Assembly (NCBI RefSeq): GCF_000812465.1
Contig: NZ_JWMA01000007.1
Coordinates: 1 to 64,000 of the forward strand
Reading direction: 5' to 3'
From: Cupriavidus sp. IDO
GTDB lineage: Bacteria; Pseudomonadota; Gammaproteobacteria; Burkholderiales; Burkholderiaceae
Length of the DNA stretch: 64,000 nucleotides
The notes beneath the pieces were generated by a model. The model did no database searches, had not been told where the DNA came from, and saw nothing but the letters and a program-made list of their open reading frames with translations. Every line of letters begins with the position of its first letter. The stretch's first letter is position 1. A program made the position numbers and the translations under genes. Below, piece after piece: positions 20,179 through 35,065 of this stretch.

Positions 20179-20696
20179 TTGTGCTCCCCGCCCAGTGCCG
20201 GCGCGCTCGCTGCAGCGCCGCCGGTACCACCGCCCGCACCCGCGTCGGCCGCCTTGTTGTACAGGAACTGCCCGATCAGGTTTTCCAGCACCACCGCAGA
20301 TTGCGTCATGGTGATGCGCGAACCCTGCGCCAGCATCGCGCTATCGCCACCAGCTTCGAGCCCGATGTATTGCTCGCCCAGCAGTCCGGAGGTCAGGATC
20401 TTGGCCGAGGTGTCCTTCGGGAACTGGTAGCGCTTTTCCAGGTTGAGCTCCACCGTGGCCTGGTAGGTCTTGTCATCGAAGCGGATATCCGCCACACGGC
20501 CAACCACCACCCCGGCGCTCTTGACCGGCGCGCGCGGCTTGAGGCCGCCGATATTGTCAAAGTGGGCCTGCACGGTATAGGTGTCCTGGAAGCTGAATGC
20601 GCTCATGTTCCCCGCCTTGAGCGCAAGGAACAGCAAGGCGACGAATCCCGCCACCACGAACAGCCCCACCCAGAAATCGAGTGTGTTTTTTCTCAT
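20175..20696 (-). CDS. mlaD: MlaD, MCE-domain subunit of the Mla transporter
   Basis: A 173-residue protein with one N-terminal membrane helix (DFWVGLFVVAGFVALLFLALK) and a single MCE domain (VQAHFDNIGGLKPRAPVKSAGVVVGRV, then LTSGLLGEQYIGLE). MlaD hexamers form a ring on the periplasmic side of MlaE that passes lipid to or from MlaC. Its C-terminal tail is Gly/Ala-rich. It lies between mlaE and mlaA and is coupled to mlaA by an ATGA overlap. Confidence 0.95.
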   Translation of the reverse strand: MRKNTLDFWVGLFVVAGFVALLFLALKAGNMSAFSFQDTYTVQAHFDNIGGLKPRAPVKSAGVVVGRVADIRFDDKTYQATVELNLEKRYQFPKDTSAKILTSGLLGEQYIGLEAGGDSAMLAQGSRITMTQSAVVLENLIGQFLYNKAADAGAGGGTGGAAASAPALGGEHK

Positions 20697-20754
20697 TGGA
20701 ATCTCTTCTTCAACCCCGTTGTCCTGTCAAAGCCTTCGGCGCGGCCATCTCTTG

Positions 20755-21531
20755 TCAGCTGAACATCAGCGCGGTCAGCAGGAAATCCAGCCCCAGCACG
20801 GCCAGCGACGCAATCACCACGGTCCGGGTGGTGGCGCGCGAGACGCCTTCCGGCGTGGGCTTGGCTTCAAAGCCCTGGTACAGGGCAATAAACGTCACGG
20901 CAATGCCAAAGATGAAGCTCTTGATGACGCCATTCATCACATCGGCCCGCACATCCACCCCGCCCTGCATCTGCGACCAGAAAGCGCCGGCGTCCACGCC
21001 GATCAGCTGAACGCCAACCAGGTAGCCGCCCAGAATACCGACCGCGCTGAAGATCGCCGCCAGCACCGGCATGGCCACCACGCCGGCCCAGAAACGCGGC
21101 GCGATCACACGCTGCAGTGGATTGACGGCCATCATCTCCATGGCAGTGAGCTGTTCGCCCGCCTTCATCAGGCCAATCTCGGCCGTCAGCGACGTCCCGG
21201 CGCGCCCGGCAAACAGCAGTGCCGTCACGACGGGGCCCAGCTCACGCACCAGCGAAAGCGCCACCAGCAGCCCCAGCGCTTGCTCGGAGCCGTAGCGGTT
21301 CAGCGTGTAGTAGCCCTGCAGGCCCAGCACGAACCCGACGAACAGGCCGGAGACCGCAATGATCACCAGCGAAAGGTTGCCGACAAAGAAGATCTGGTCG
21401 CTCACCAGGCGGAAGCGGCGCAGCAGCGCGGGCGACAGCGCCAGCAGCGCGAAGAACATGCGCGTCGCATGCCCCAGGCCGGAAACGCCCTGCCGGACCG
21501 CCGAACCGATGGCAGTAAAGAAACCAGTCAC
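20755..21531 (-). CDS. mlaE: MlaE, permease of the Mla transporter
   Basis: A 258-residue ABC permease of the MlaE/Ttg2B family with about five membrane helices. GRAGTSLTAEIGLMKAGEQLTAMEMMAVNPLQRV contains the conserved coupling region, and VFFG-like turns are present. It starts at a GTG that overlaps the mlaF stop by four bases (GTGA). MlaE dimerises with MlaF on the cytoplasmic side and the MlaD hexamer on the periplasmic side. Confidence 0.95.
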   Translation of the reverse strand: MTGFFTAIGSAVRQGVSGLGHATRMFFALLALSPALLRRFRLVSDQIFFVGNLSLVIIAVSGLFVGFVLGLQGYYTLNRYGSEQALGLLVALSLVRELGPVVTALLFAGRAGTSLTAEIGLMKAGEQLTAMEMMAVNPLQRVIAPRFWAGVVAMPVLAAIFSAVGILGGYLVGVQLIGVDAGAFWSQMQGGVDVRADVMNGVIKSFIFGIAVTFIALYQGFEAKPTPEGVSRATTRTVVIASLAVLGLDFLLTALMFS

Positions 21532-22349
21532 TGCACACCTCCGCCGGCAAAGTCTTCGGCCAGCGACGGGCCCGGGTAGTGGAACGGCACGGGGCCATCG
21601 GGCTCGGCGTGAACGAACTGGTGCACGAACGGATCCGTGGAAGCTTTCAGGGCCTCGGGTTCGCCTTGCGCCACGATATGGCCGTTGGCAATGAAGTAGA
21701 CGTAGTCCGCGATCAGGAAGGTCTCATGCACGTCATGCGAGACGATGATCGTAGTGGCGCCGAGGGCGTCATTGAGGCTGCGGATCAGGCGCGCGGTCAG
21801 GCCCAGCGAGATCGGGTCGAGGCCCGCAAAGGGCTCGTCGTACATCAGCAGGGCCGGATCGAGCGCAATCGCCCGCGCCAATGCCACGCGCCGCGCCATG
21901 CCGCCGGAGATCTGCGACGGCATCAGCTCGCGCGCGGCGCGCAGGCCGACCGCATTGAGCTTCATCAGCACCAGGTCGCGGATCATCGATTCCGGCAGGT
22001 CGGTGTGTTCGCGTAGCGGAAAGGCCACATTCTCGAACACCGAGAGGTCGGTAAACAGCGCGCCGAACTGGAACAGCATGCCCATCTGGCGGCGCACGGC
22101 GTACAGGCCGGGCTCGTCCAGCTTGTCGATATCGGTGCCCTGGAAGCTGATCACACCCGACTGCGGGCGCACCTGGCCGCCGATCAGCCGCAGCACCGTC
22201 GTCTTGCCGCAGCCCGACCCGCCCATCACGGCAATCACCTTGCCACGCGGGAAATGCATGGTCAGTCCGGACAGGATCGGCTTGGCGTCCGCCGAGTAGG
22301 CAAAATCTACGGCGTTCAGCTCGACGAGGTTTTGGGAAGAAGCGGTCAC
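21528..22349 (-). CDS. mlaF: MlaF, ATPase of the Mla transporter
   Basis: A 273-residue ATP-binding protein with Walker A GGSGCGKTT, signature QISGGMARRVALARA, Walker B LLMYDEPFAGLD and the switch His in IIVSHDV. The MYDEPFAGLDPIS form is typical of MlaF rather than other ABC ATPases. It is the first gene of mlaFEDACB and starts at a GTG. A TATAAT on the minus strand 27 bases upstream may be its promoter. Confidence 0.95.
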   Translation of the reverse strand: MTASSQNLVELNAVDFAYSADAKPILSGLTMHFPRGKVIAVMGGSGCGKTTVLRLIGGQVRPQSGVISFQGTDIDKLDEPGLYAVRRQMGMLFQFGALFTDLSVFENVAFPLREHTDLPESMIRDLVLMKLNAVGLRAARELMPSQISGGMARRVALARAIALDPALLMYDEPFAGLDPISLGLTARLIRSLNDALGATTIIVSHDVHETFLIADYVYFIANGHIVAQGEPEALKASTDPFVHQFVHAEPDGPVPFHYPGPSLAEDFAGGGVQ

Positions 22350-22375
22350 GTTGGCACCGGTCAGGACAGTCGGCC

Positions 22376-22381
22376 ATTATA
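22376..22381 (-). promoter_or_regulatory. Candidate -10 element of the mla operon
   Basis: A perfect TATAAT on the minus strand, 27 bases before the GTG of mlaF. I could not find a convincing -35 at 16-18 bases, so the assignment is tentative. Confidence 0.35.
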
Positions 22382-22490
22382 AGGGCTACTACCTAGACAT
22401 GCTGGTGCCCCGTATGCCTCGCGCCACATTGGCGCGGCGTGTAAGGGTTTCCGGCGCGCAGATATTACAAATCAGGCTGGCTCGGCCACC

Positions 22491-23582
22491 CTATGGCTCG
22501 CTCTGGGCGGCATCGCGCAGGATGACCTGCCACTGGATCGACTCGGACCGGATCGCCGTGGCAAACGCCTCCGGCGAGTCGCGCAAGGGCGTCAGGCCGG
22601 CGGCCAGCAAGCGCGCCCGCACCTCGCGCTCGGCCATCACGGCGTCGAGTTCAGTGGCCAGACGGGCCACGATCGCGCGCGGTGTCTTGGCCGGCGCCAT
22701 CACGCCAAACCAGGCGGCGGCGCCATAACCCTCAAGCCCGGATTCCTGCAGCGTGGGCACCAACGGTGCCAGCGGGGACCGCGCCACACCGGTCACGCCG
22801 ATCATCCGCAGCGTGCCGCTCCGGACGTGCGCCTGCACCGCGGCAAACGAGCAGAAGCACGCGCTGATGCGTCCGGCCAGCATTTCCTGCACCACGGCGC
22901 TCTCGCCTTTTGCGGTGACCAGCGGCACGCCATTGCGGATGCCACGCACGGCGTACTCGGCGTAGAGGTGCGAGGGGCTGCCCGGCTGGCCGTAACCATA
23001 GCTGTACGAACCCGGACTGGATTTCACCGCGGTGGCCCACTGCTCAGGCGTGCGCATCGGCAGGCGGGCATCGATGACCAGGAACAGCGGCATGGTCGCC
23101 ACGCGCGCCACCGGCGTGAAGTCGCGCACCACGTCATAGGGCACGGGCTCGAGGCCTGGCTGGATAAGCATGTTGGCCTGGTGGAACAGCAGCGTATGGC
23201 CGTCGGAACTGGCCTTGGCGACGACGTCGCCGGCCGTGGTGCCCGCTGCGCCGGGACGGTTGTCGACATCGACCGGCACCCCAAGCCGCTCGGAAAGGCG
23301 CTCGGCCAGCATGCGCGCAATGGCGTCGGCAACGCCTCCCGCCGGGAACGGCACGATTAGCCGCATGGGCCGGACGGGGAAGGAGATAGTGCGGACTACA
23401 GCCGGCGTGGCGACCGGCGCGGGCGGCAGGGCAAATGCCATCGCCGCCGTGGCTGAATAGCCGGCGACGAACACGCAGAGGACGATTCGCAGCCAGCGCT
23501 CCAAGGCGTCCCGGATGGCAGCAGGAAGCGTCAACTTCGCTTTACCTCGCCAAAGCCGCGAAAAAGTGCGCACTTCGGACAT
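22491..23582 (-). CDS. Bug-family (tripartite tricarboxylate) solute-binding protein
   Basis: A 363-residue periplasmic binding protein of the Bug/TctC family, strongly expanded in Bordetella and Cupriavidus. The first about 50 residues hold a long basic leader and a hydrophobic segment (LRIVLCVFVAGYSATAAMAFA). RLIVPFPAGGVADAIARMLAERLSERLGVPV is the classic Bug start, and VDNRPGAAGTTAGDVVAK follows. Ligands are usually carboxylates or small polar molecules; the ligand here cannot be told. The ATG at 23582 has GGAG upstream. No TctA/TctB membrane genes are adjacent, so it is an orphan binding protein. It faces the GNAT gene divergently. Confidence 0.88.
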   Translation of the reverse strand: MSEVRTFSRLWRGKAKLTLPAAIRDALERWLRIVLCVFVAGYSATAAMAFALPPAPVATPAVVRTISFPVRPMRLIVPFPAGGVADAIARMLAERLSERLGVPVDVDNRPGAAGTTAGDVVAKASSDGHTLLFHQANMLIQPGLEPVPYDVVRDFTPVARVATMPLFLVIDARLPMRTPEQWATAVKSSPGSYSYGYGQPGSPSHLYAEYAVRGIRNGVPLVTAKGESAVVQEMLAGRISACFCSFAAVQAHVRSGTLRMIGVTGVARSPLAPLVPTLQESGLEGYGAAAWFGVMAPAKTPRAIVARLATELDAVMAEREVRARLLAAGLTPLRDSPEAFATAIRSESIQWQVILRDAAQSEP

Positions 23583-23809
23583 CAATTTTCTCCGGCCCAC
23601 CCCGGTCGGGAGGCGGCAACAGGTTCGGCTGAAAAAGGATTCGAGGCGGTTTCCGTTATTGTTTTTGGCGATTGTACGAACATTGCTTTTTAGGGCACAG
23701 GCACGTAAACCATAGCCGGGAGAACCCTGTACATCGGCCGGACGCAGGGAACCGATGCCCAACTGCCGGCAATTTCAATCAACGTCACTTGCTCATTTAC
23801 AATCGGCCG

Positions 23810-24352
23810 ATGCCAATTTTTACCGTGCGCCCGATGACCGCCGCCGACCTGCCCGCCGTACTGGCGGTCCAGGCGCAGTGCTACGGCGAGACCCTGCTCG
23901 AATCCGAAGCAGCACTGGCCAGCCGTTTGGCGTTGTCTCCCGACACCTGCTGGGTGGCGCCCGACCCGGGCCAGGCATCGGCACTCGCCGCTTACCTGTT
24001 CACCCACGCTTGGCCGGAAAGCAGCCTCCCCCCGCTGGATGGCGTGCTGTCGCGCCAGCACGGCAACGCCGACCATGACACCGGCCACCTCACCTGGTTC
24101 GTGCACGACATGGCCGTGGCGCCTGCCGGCCGCGGCACCGGCCTTGCCGGACTGCTGTATCGGGCAGCGTCTGTCGCGGCAGTCGAAGCGGGCCTGCGGC
24201 GATCGCGGCTGATTGCCGTGCAGTCGGCTGCGGCGTGGTGGCGCAGGCTCGGGTACGCGCCGCTCGACGCCGGGACGGCAGCGCCGCATGCCGCCAAGCT
24301 GGCCAGCTATGGCGCCGGCGCGGTCATCATGGAGCGTAGGCTGGCGGCCTGA
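23810..24352 (+). CDS. GNAT-family N-acetyltransferase
   Basis: A 180-residue acetyltransferase of the GNAT fold. The acetyl-CoA pyrophosphate loop is seen in FVHDMAVAPAGRGTGLAGLLYRAA, matching V-x-P-x-x-R-G-x-G-x-A, and the C-terminal WWRRLGYAPLD is the usual beta6/7 region. The substrate is unknown. The ATG at 23810 begins the homologous part; the frame is open 46 codons upstream. It is a single-gene unit ended by the terminator at 24382-24419. Confidence 0.85.
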   Translation: MPIFTVRPMTAADLPAVLAVQAQCYGETLLESEAALASRLALSPDTCWVAPDPGQASALAAYLFTHAWPESSLPPLDGVLSRQHGNADHDTGHLTWFVHDMAVAPAGRGTGLAGLLYRAASVAAVEAGLRRSRLIAVQSAAAWWRRLGYAPLDAGTAAPHAAKLASYGAGAVIMERRLAA

Positions 24353-24381
24353 CGGAAGACTGACAGCAGGACAACAGGAAA

Positions 24382-24419
24382 CAAAAAGCCCGCCCGGCTT
24401 GCGCCGGACGGGCTTTTTG
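24382..24419. terminator. Bidirectional terminator between GNAT gene and gltD
   Basis: A stem of about 16 bp with one mismatch (AAAAAGCCCG-CCGGC, loop TTGC) carries A's on the left and T's on the right, so it can stop transcription from both converging genes. Confidence 0.88.
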
Positions 24420-24446
24420 CTGTGACCGACTACAGCGCGTTTGCGA

Positions 24447-25910
<1,464 letters not shown>

Positions 25911-26036
25911 GTTGCGTCCTTGGTCTTGCTGCGCGGGACCGGCGACTGCGCCGGCCCCGCTGTGGGGTCAGTATCTTGTGAGGGCCGCGGCGGCTGCCGC
26001 GGCCCCTGCTCCGTTGGTGCCGCTGTTACGTCCGGC

Positions 26037-30842
<4,806 letters not shown>

Positions 30843-31021
30843 GGGCTGATATCCGGTGAAGGCTGCGCGAACTGGCAAGGCGTACCGGAACGGAAACCGC
30901 GCGCTTTCTGTATATCCACCCGGACCGGAGAAGGCGGGAAGGGAATTGGGAACGAAGCTGTCTGCGGGCCGCAGCGGCGTACACGAGCGTGACGCGCCGC
31001 ACAATGACTGTGGGTGGAGCA

Positions 31022-31050
31022 ACTATATGAGAATCCCGTTTCCACCGCAA
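31022..31050 (-). promoter_or_regulatory. Candidate sigma-70 promoter of gltBD
   Basis: On the minus strand TTGCGG (31050-31045) and TATAGT (31027-31022) are 17 bases apart. Directly upstream lies an A/T tract (TTTAAAAATT, 31060-31051), UP-element-like, which overlaps the left end of the RAYT element. The inferred start near 31015 leaves a leader of about 170 bases before the GTG of gltB, with no further recognisable site in it. Confidence 0.5.
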
Positions 31051-31053
31051 AAT

Positions 31054-31123
31054 TTTTAAATGGGGTCAGAACACATTAAATTTCGCACCAGATCAGTGAC
31101 GGGGTTAAATGGGGACACATTAA
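31054..31123. repeat. Two left-end repeats of the RAYT element
   Basis: TTTTAAATGGGGTC at 31054 and TTAAATGGGGAC at 31105, each followed within eight bases by ACACATTAA. They are direct copies 51 bases apart and inverted relative to the single right-end copy at 31889-31900. Confidence 0.75.
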
Positions 31124-31845
31124 CTTTGTGCGTCGGCCGGTTCCTGCTCTTCCGGCATTGCTGCGCGCTTCGGCCGCCCCTTGGGCAATGGCTGTACCCG
31201 GCGCGTCGCATGGCGTTCCAGCTGGGCCAGGAAGGTGGCATCGCCGAGCGGCCAGCCGCTGTGCGCGTGGCTGCGCAGTGTCGTCAGGGTCTTGCCGGAC
31301 AGGCCTTCCGCGGTCAGCAGGCGGTAGTTGGACTGACGCTCGAACGGTGTGTTGCCAAGGTCCCAGTAGGCGGAGTGATCGCTCACAAAGGCGCTGGCCT
31401 CAATCCCTGCGTGGTGGCGATAGCTGCTCCAGCGATCGGCATCCGGCGACATCACGTCGCCCGCCCGGACCGCATTACCCTCCACGTACAGCATGGCCGG
31501 CAGCATCCATTGCACCGGGTCGAACACGGCCGAGCGGAAGCGTCCCTCCCACAGCGTACCGGTCCGGTTCGCGACGCGATTGAAGTAGCGCGCATAGCGG
31601 CGCCCCACCGCCTGCATGGTCAGGCTCAGTGAATCCGCACCTTTTGGGGTCGCGACCAGATGGATGTGGTTCGGGCGCAGCGCGTAGGCGTGCACGGCCA
31701 GGTCGTACTCGCGCGCGGCCATGCGCAGGCTGTCGAGGTAGTGCAGATAGTCGTCCGGCCCCCGGAAAACGGCCTGGCGGTTGTTGCCGCGCTGCAACAC
31801 CAGGGCCGGGAGGCCGGAGGGAGAAAAACGGGGAAGGCGTGCCAT
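31120..31845 (-). CDS. REP-associated tyrosine transposase (Y1_Tnp/IS200-like)
   Basis: A 241-residue transposase of the RAYT group in the IS200/IS605 superfamily. The HUH motif that binds the metal is NHIHLVATP (residues about 59-67), and the catalytic Tyr is expected in VGRRYARYFNRVANRTGTLWEGRFRS, which also carries the WEGR signature of RAYTs. The N-terminal RLPRFSPSGLPALVLQRGNNRQAVF is typical. The frame is intact, so the protein may be active. RAYTs are usually single-copy and domesticated, and they mobilise short palindromic repeats. It lies between dgt and gltB. Confidence 0.9.
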   Translation of the reverse strand: MARLPRFSPSGLPALVLQRGNNRQAVFRGPDDYLHYLDSLRMAAREYDLAVHAYALRPNHIHLVATPKGADSLSLTMQAVGRRYARYFNRVANRTGTLWEGRFRSAVFDPVQWMLPAMLYVEGNAVRAGDVMSPDADRWSSYRHHAGIEASAFVSDHSAYWDLGNTPFERQSNYRLLTAEGLSGKTLTTLRSHAHSGWPLGDATFLAQLERHATRRVQPLPKGRPKRAAMPEEQEPADAQS

Positions 31846-31942
31846 GGGAAATCATGCAGGTGTCATGCCCGCATGATAGCTGATCCGTCCCCATTTAAAA
31901 CAGCGCCTTGAAAAGCACCGAGGCGCCCGGGCATCGACCCGC

Positions 31943-33079
31943 TCAGTTGCTCTCGCTGACTGCGAAGATTCGCCGGTGTTCGCGGATCGCATAGCGGTCC
32001 GTCATGCCGGCGATGTAGTGGGAAATCAGCCGCGGCTGGTCGCCGCCATGGCCGGCCTGGTACTGCGGCGGCAACAGGCGCGGATCGGACATGAATGCCT
32101 GGAACAGGTCCGCCACGATGCGCTGGGCCTTGGCCGACATCCGCATCACCAGGTAGTGCCGGTACAGGTGCCGGAACAGGAAGCGCTTGAGTTCCGCTGC
32201 CTCTTCGTGGATCTGCGCGCTGAAGCCGACCAGCGGCCCGGCGGCGCGAACCGCTTCGATGGAGCGCGGGTTGGCGGCGGCAATATTGCGGTTGGTGGTC
32301 CCGATCAGGTCGACAATCAGCGTGTTGATCATGCGGCGGACCGTCTCGTTGATGGCGCGCCGGCCATTGATGCCGGGGAACGCCGCCGACACCTCCGCGC
32401 GGTGGCGGCCCCACATTGGCACTTCGTCCAGCTGCTCCAGCGTCAGCAGCCCGGAGCGCAGGCCGTCGTCGATGTCGTGGTTGTTGTAGGCGATCTCGTC
32501 GGCCAGGTTGGCCAGTTGCGCCTCCAGCGACGGCTGCGTGCCCTCCAGGAAGCGGCGGCCCAGTTCGCCCAGCGCCGCGGCATTGACGCGCGAGCAATGC
32601 TTGAGGATGCCCTCTCGTGTTTCAAACGTCAGATTCAGGCCGTTGAAGCCGCCGTAGCGCTCTTCCAGCTCGTCCACCACCAGTAGGCTCTGCAGGTTGT
32701 GCTCGAAGCCGCCGTGGTTCTTCATGCAGGTATTGAGCGCATCCTGCCCGGCGTGGCCGAAGGGAGTATGGCCGAGGTCGTGGGCGAGCGAGATCGCTTC
32801 GACCAGGTCTTCGTTCAGCCGCAGGTTGCGCGCGATCGACCGGGCGATCTGCGCCACTTCCAGGCTATGGGTAAGGCGGGTGCGGAACAGGTCGCCTTCA
32901 TGATTGACGAAGACCTGCGTCTTGTACTCGAGCCGGCGGAACGCTGTGCTGTGGATGACCCGGTCGCGGTCGCGCTGGAACTCGCTGCGCGACGACGACG
33001 CGGGTTCGGCGTGCACACGCCCGCGCGTCTGCGCGGAGCGGGCGGCGTATGGGGCGAGATGGCTTTCAAGGTCGGTCAT
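31943..33079 (-). CDS. dgt: dGTP triphosphohydrolase-like protein
   Basis: A 378-residue HD-superfamily enzyme that splits dNTPs, typically dGTP, into deoxynucleoside and triphosphate. The metal site is visible as [31 protein letters not shown] (the HD pair) and [16 protein letters not shown]. The N-terminal [26 protein letters not shown] is the nucleotide-binding signature. It belongs to the shorter type 2 group. The ATG at 33079 is chosen at the start of conserved sequence. It follows aroB by 58 bases, in the common order aroK-aroB-dgt. Confidence 0.93.
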   Translation of the reverse strand: MTDLESHLAPYAARSAQTRGRVHAEPASSSRSEFQRDRDRVIHSTAFRRLEYKTQVFVNHEGDLFRTRLTHSLEVAQIARSIARNLRLNEDLVEAISLAHDLGHTPFGHAGQDALNTCMKNHGGFEHNLQSLLVVDELEERYGGFNGLNLTFETREGILKHCSRVNAAALGELGRRFLEGTQPSLEAQLANLADEIAYNNHDIDDGLRSGLLTLEQLDEVPMWGRHRAEVSAAFPGINGRRAINETVRRMINTLIVDLIGTTNRNIAAANPRSIEAVRAAGPLVGFSAQIHEEAAELKRFLFRHLYRHYLVMRMSAKAQRIVADLFQAFMSDPRLLPPQYQAGHGGDQPRLISHYIAGMTDRYAIREHRRIFAVSESN

Positions 33080-33137
33080 GCGGCAATCCGGTGGCTGGGA
33101 GGTTGGGAGGCCTGGGTTGCGAGGCATAACCGATCGA

Positions 33138-34244
33138 TCAGGCGACCGGGGCCTCGGTGGGCGGTTTCAATACGGCGCGCGCAAGGGTCTCGCGCAGGTC
33201 TGCGTCGGGTACGGTGGTAATGAACGCCTCGCCGAGCTTTTTCAGCAGGATGAACTTGATGCTGCCGGCCTCGGCCTTCTTGTCCACTTTCATCAGTTCG
33301 ATGTAGCGGTCAGTGCCGAGTTCCGGCGCGACTACGGGCAGCATCGCCGCCTGCGTCAGTTCGCGGATGCGGGCGCGGGTCTCGGTATCGATGAAGCCAA
33401 GGCGATGGGAAAGATCCGCCGCCATCACCATGCCGCAGCCCACGGCCTCGCCGTGCAGCCAGGCGCCGTAGCCCATGCCGGCTTCGATGGCATGGCCGAA
33501 GGTGTGGCCGAAGTTGAGAATGGCACGCAGGCCGCCCTCGCGCTCATCCTGCGCCACCACGCCGGCCTTGATCTCGCACGAACGCTGCACCGCCACCGCC
33601 ATCAGGTCCGGGTCGCAGTCGTTCAGCGCCTTGATATTGCGCTCGATCCAGCTGAAGTACTCCGCATCGGCAATGGCGCCGTGCTTGATGACCTCGGCCA
33701 TGCCGGCCGCCAGCTCGCGCGGCGGCAGCGTGCGCAGCGTGTCGATATCGGCGATCACCGCGTTGGGCTGATGGAACGCCCCGATCATGTTCTTGCCGAG
33801 CGGATGGTTGATGCCGGTCTTGCCACCCACCGACGAATCCACCTGCGACAGCAGCGTGGTCGGCATCTGGATAAAGGGCACGCCGCGCATATAGCAGGCG
33901 GCGGCAAACCCGGTCATGTCGCCCACCACGCCGCCGCCCAGCGCGACCAGCGTGGTCTTGCGGTCGGCACCGGCGCGCAGCAGCGCGTCGAAGATCAGGT
34001 TCAGCGTTTCCCACTGCTTGAAGGCCTCGCCGTCCGGCAGGGTGACGACACGCACGGTCTTGCCCAGCGCCTTCAGGCTGGACTCCACCCGGGCCGCGTA
34101 AAGCGGGCCAACCGTCTCGTTGGTGACGATGACGGCGTGCTGGCCGCGCACATGCGGGCGCAGCAGGTCGGCGTTGTCCAGCAGGCCGGTTCCGATATGG
34201 ATGGGGTAGCTGCGCTCCCCCAGGTCGACTTCAAGCGTGATCAT
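33138..34244 (-). CDS. aroB: 3-dehydroquinate synthase AroB
   Basis: The 368-residue second enzyme of the shikimate pathway, an NAD- and zinc-dependent cyclase. The NAD-binding [22 protein letters not shown] is clear, as is [30 protein letters not shown], with Lys and Asp of the active site. Zinc ligands are in MAEVIKHG and [13 protein letters not shown] (two His). Its ATG overlaps the aroK stop by four bases. Confidence 0.98.
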   Translation of the reverse strand: MITLEVDLGERSYPIHIGTGLLDNADLLRPHVRGQHAVIVTNETVGPLYAARVESSLKALGKTVRVVTLPDGEAFKQWETLNLIFDALLRAGADRKTTLVALGGGVVGDMTGFAAACYMRGVPFIQMPTTLLSQVDSSVGGKTGINHPLGKNMIGAFHQPNAVIADIDTLRTLPPRELAAGMAEVIKHGAIADAEYFSWIERNIKALNDCDPDLMAVAVQRSCEIKAGVVAQDEREGGLRAILNFGHTFGHAIEAGMGYGAWLHGEAVGCGMVMAADLSHRLGFIDTETRARIRELTQAAMLPVVAPELGTDRYIELMKVDKKAEAGSIKFILLKKLGEAFITTVPDADLRETLARAVLKPPTEAPVA

Positions 34245-34915
34245 GAATTTGTGTCCTGCGCCGGCTGCCCGGCCGGCGCCTGGGCGGGCTCCGCGGGATG
34301 AACCGTAAAGCCGGCCATTTCGAGTTGCATCAACACCATATTAGCAAGCTGCGCCACCGAGGGCTTGCCGGTTTCGATAATGAAATCAGCCACTTCGCGG
34401 TACAGCGGATCGCGCGCGGCGTACAGGGCTTCGAGCTTGCCCTTGGGATCCTCGGTCTGCAGCAGCGGGCGGTTGCGGTCGTGGCGGGTGCGCAGCCACA
34501 GGTCGTGCGGGCTCGCCCGCAGGTAGACCACGGTGCCGCGCGCCTTCAGCAATTCGCGGTTCTCCGCCCGCAGCACGGCACCGCCGCCGGTGGCCAGCAC
34601 GATGCCGCTGCGCCCGGTCAGCTCGCGGATCATCGCCGCCTCGCGGTCACGGAAGCCCTCCTCACCCTCGTGTTCGAAGATGACGGGGATGCGTACGCCG
34701 CAATGCGCCTCGAGCTCGTGGTCGGAATCGAAGAACGGATAGCCCAGGCGGCGCGCCACGGTGCGGCCGACAGTCGTCTTGCCAGCGCCCATCAGGCCGA
34801 CGAAAAAGAGGTTCGGGCGCGTGGCCGTCGTCAGGGACGGCGCGGGGTCTGTCACGGGGCTTTCGCTCGGGAGCGCGGTACCTGGCCCACCCTCCCCGGT
34901 TGGGAACTGCATCAT
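34241..34915 (-). CDS. aroK: Shikimate kinase AroK
   Basis: A shikimate kinase of about 224 residues, phosphorylating shikimate with ATP. Walker A is [11 protein letters not shown], the shikimate-binding region FFDSDHELE, and the lid holds RNRPLL. An N-terminal extension of about 35 residues before the P-loop strand is longer than in E. coli (173 residues in total). The start is one of two adjacent ATGs (34915 or 34912) after AAGAAG. An upstream TTG is also open. Confidence 0.94.
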   Translation of the reverse strand: MMQFPTGEGGPGTALPSESPVTDPAPSLTTATRPNLFFVGLMGAGKTTVGRTVARRLGYPFFDSDHELEAHCGVRIPVIFEHEGEEGFRDREAAMIRELTGRSGIVLATGGGAVLRAENRELLKARGTVVYLRASPHDLWLRTRHDRNRPLLQTEDPKGKLEALYAARDPLYREVADFIIETGKPSVAQLANMVLMQLEMAGFTVHPAEPAQAPAGQPAQDTNS

Positions 34916-34980
34916 CTTCTTATGTTGGGCCGCAACCGGCAAGTGGCGGATGCGGCATTGACCCGCCCGATCCGCCCATA

Positions 34981-35013
34981 AAAGGAAAAGGCCGCATCGA
35001 AGTGATGCGGCCT
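34981..35013 (-). terminator. Intrinsic terminator of the pilM-Q operon
   Basis: A 10-bp stem (34989-34998 with 35004-35013, 5-nt loop) is followed on the minus strand by a U-rich run (TTTTCCTTT). It lies 52 bases past the pilQ stop and before aroK, so aroK should have its own promoter. Confidence 0.82.
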
Positions 35014-35065
35014 GCCAGTCTACTGCATCCGGCGTCTCTGGCGCTATGCGGCGGGCCGCTGGGCC

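Larger units (their letters stand above)
31054..31900. mobile_element. RAYT-type element with inverted TTTTAAATGGGG ends
   Basis: The transposase gene is flanked by exact 12-bp inverted copies of TTTTAAATGGGG: left at 31054-31065, right (as CCCCATTTAAAA) at 31889-31900. A second left copy extends over 31105-31123 (TTAAATGGGGACACATTAA). Such motifs regularly bracket one subfamily of Y1/RAYT transposases. I see no target-site duplication, as expected for Y1 single-strand chemistry. The element boundaries are inferred from the repeats. Confidence 0.6.
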
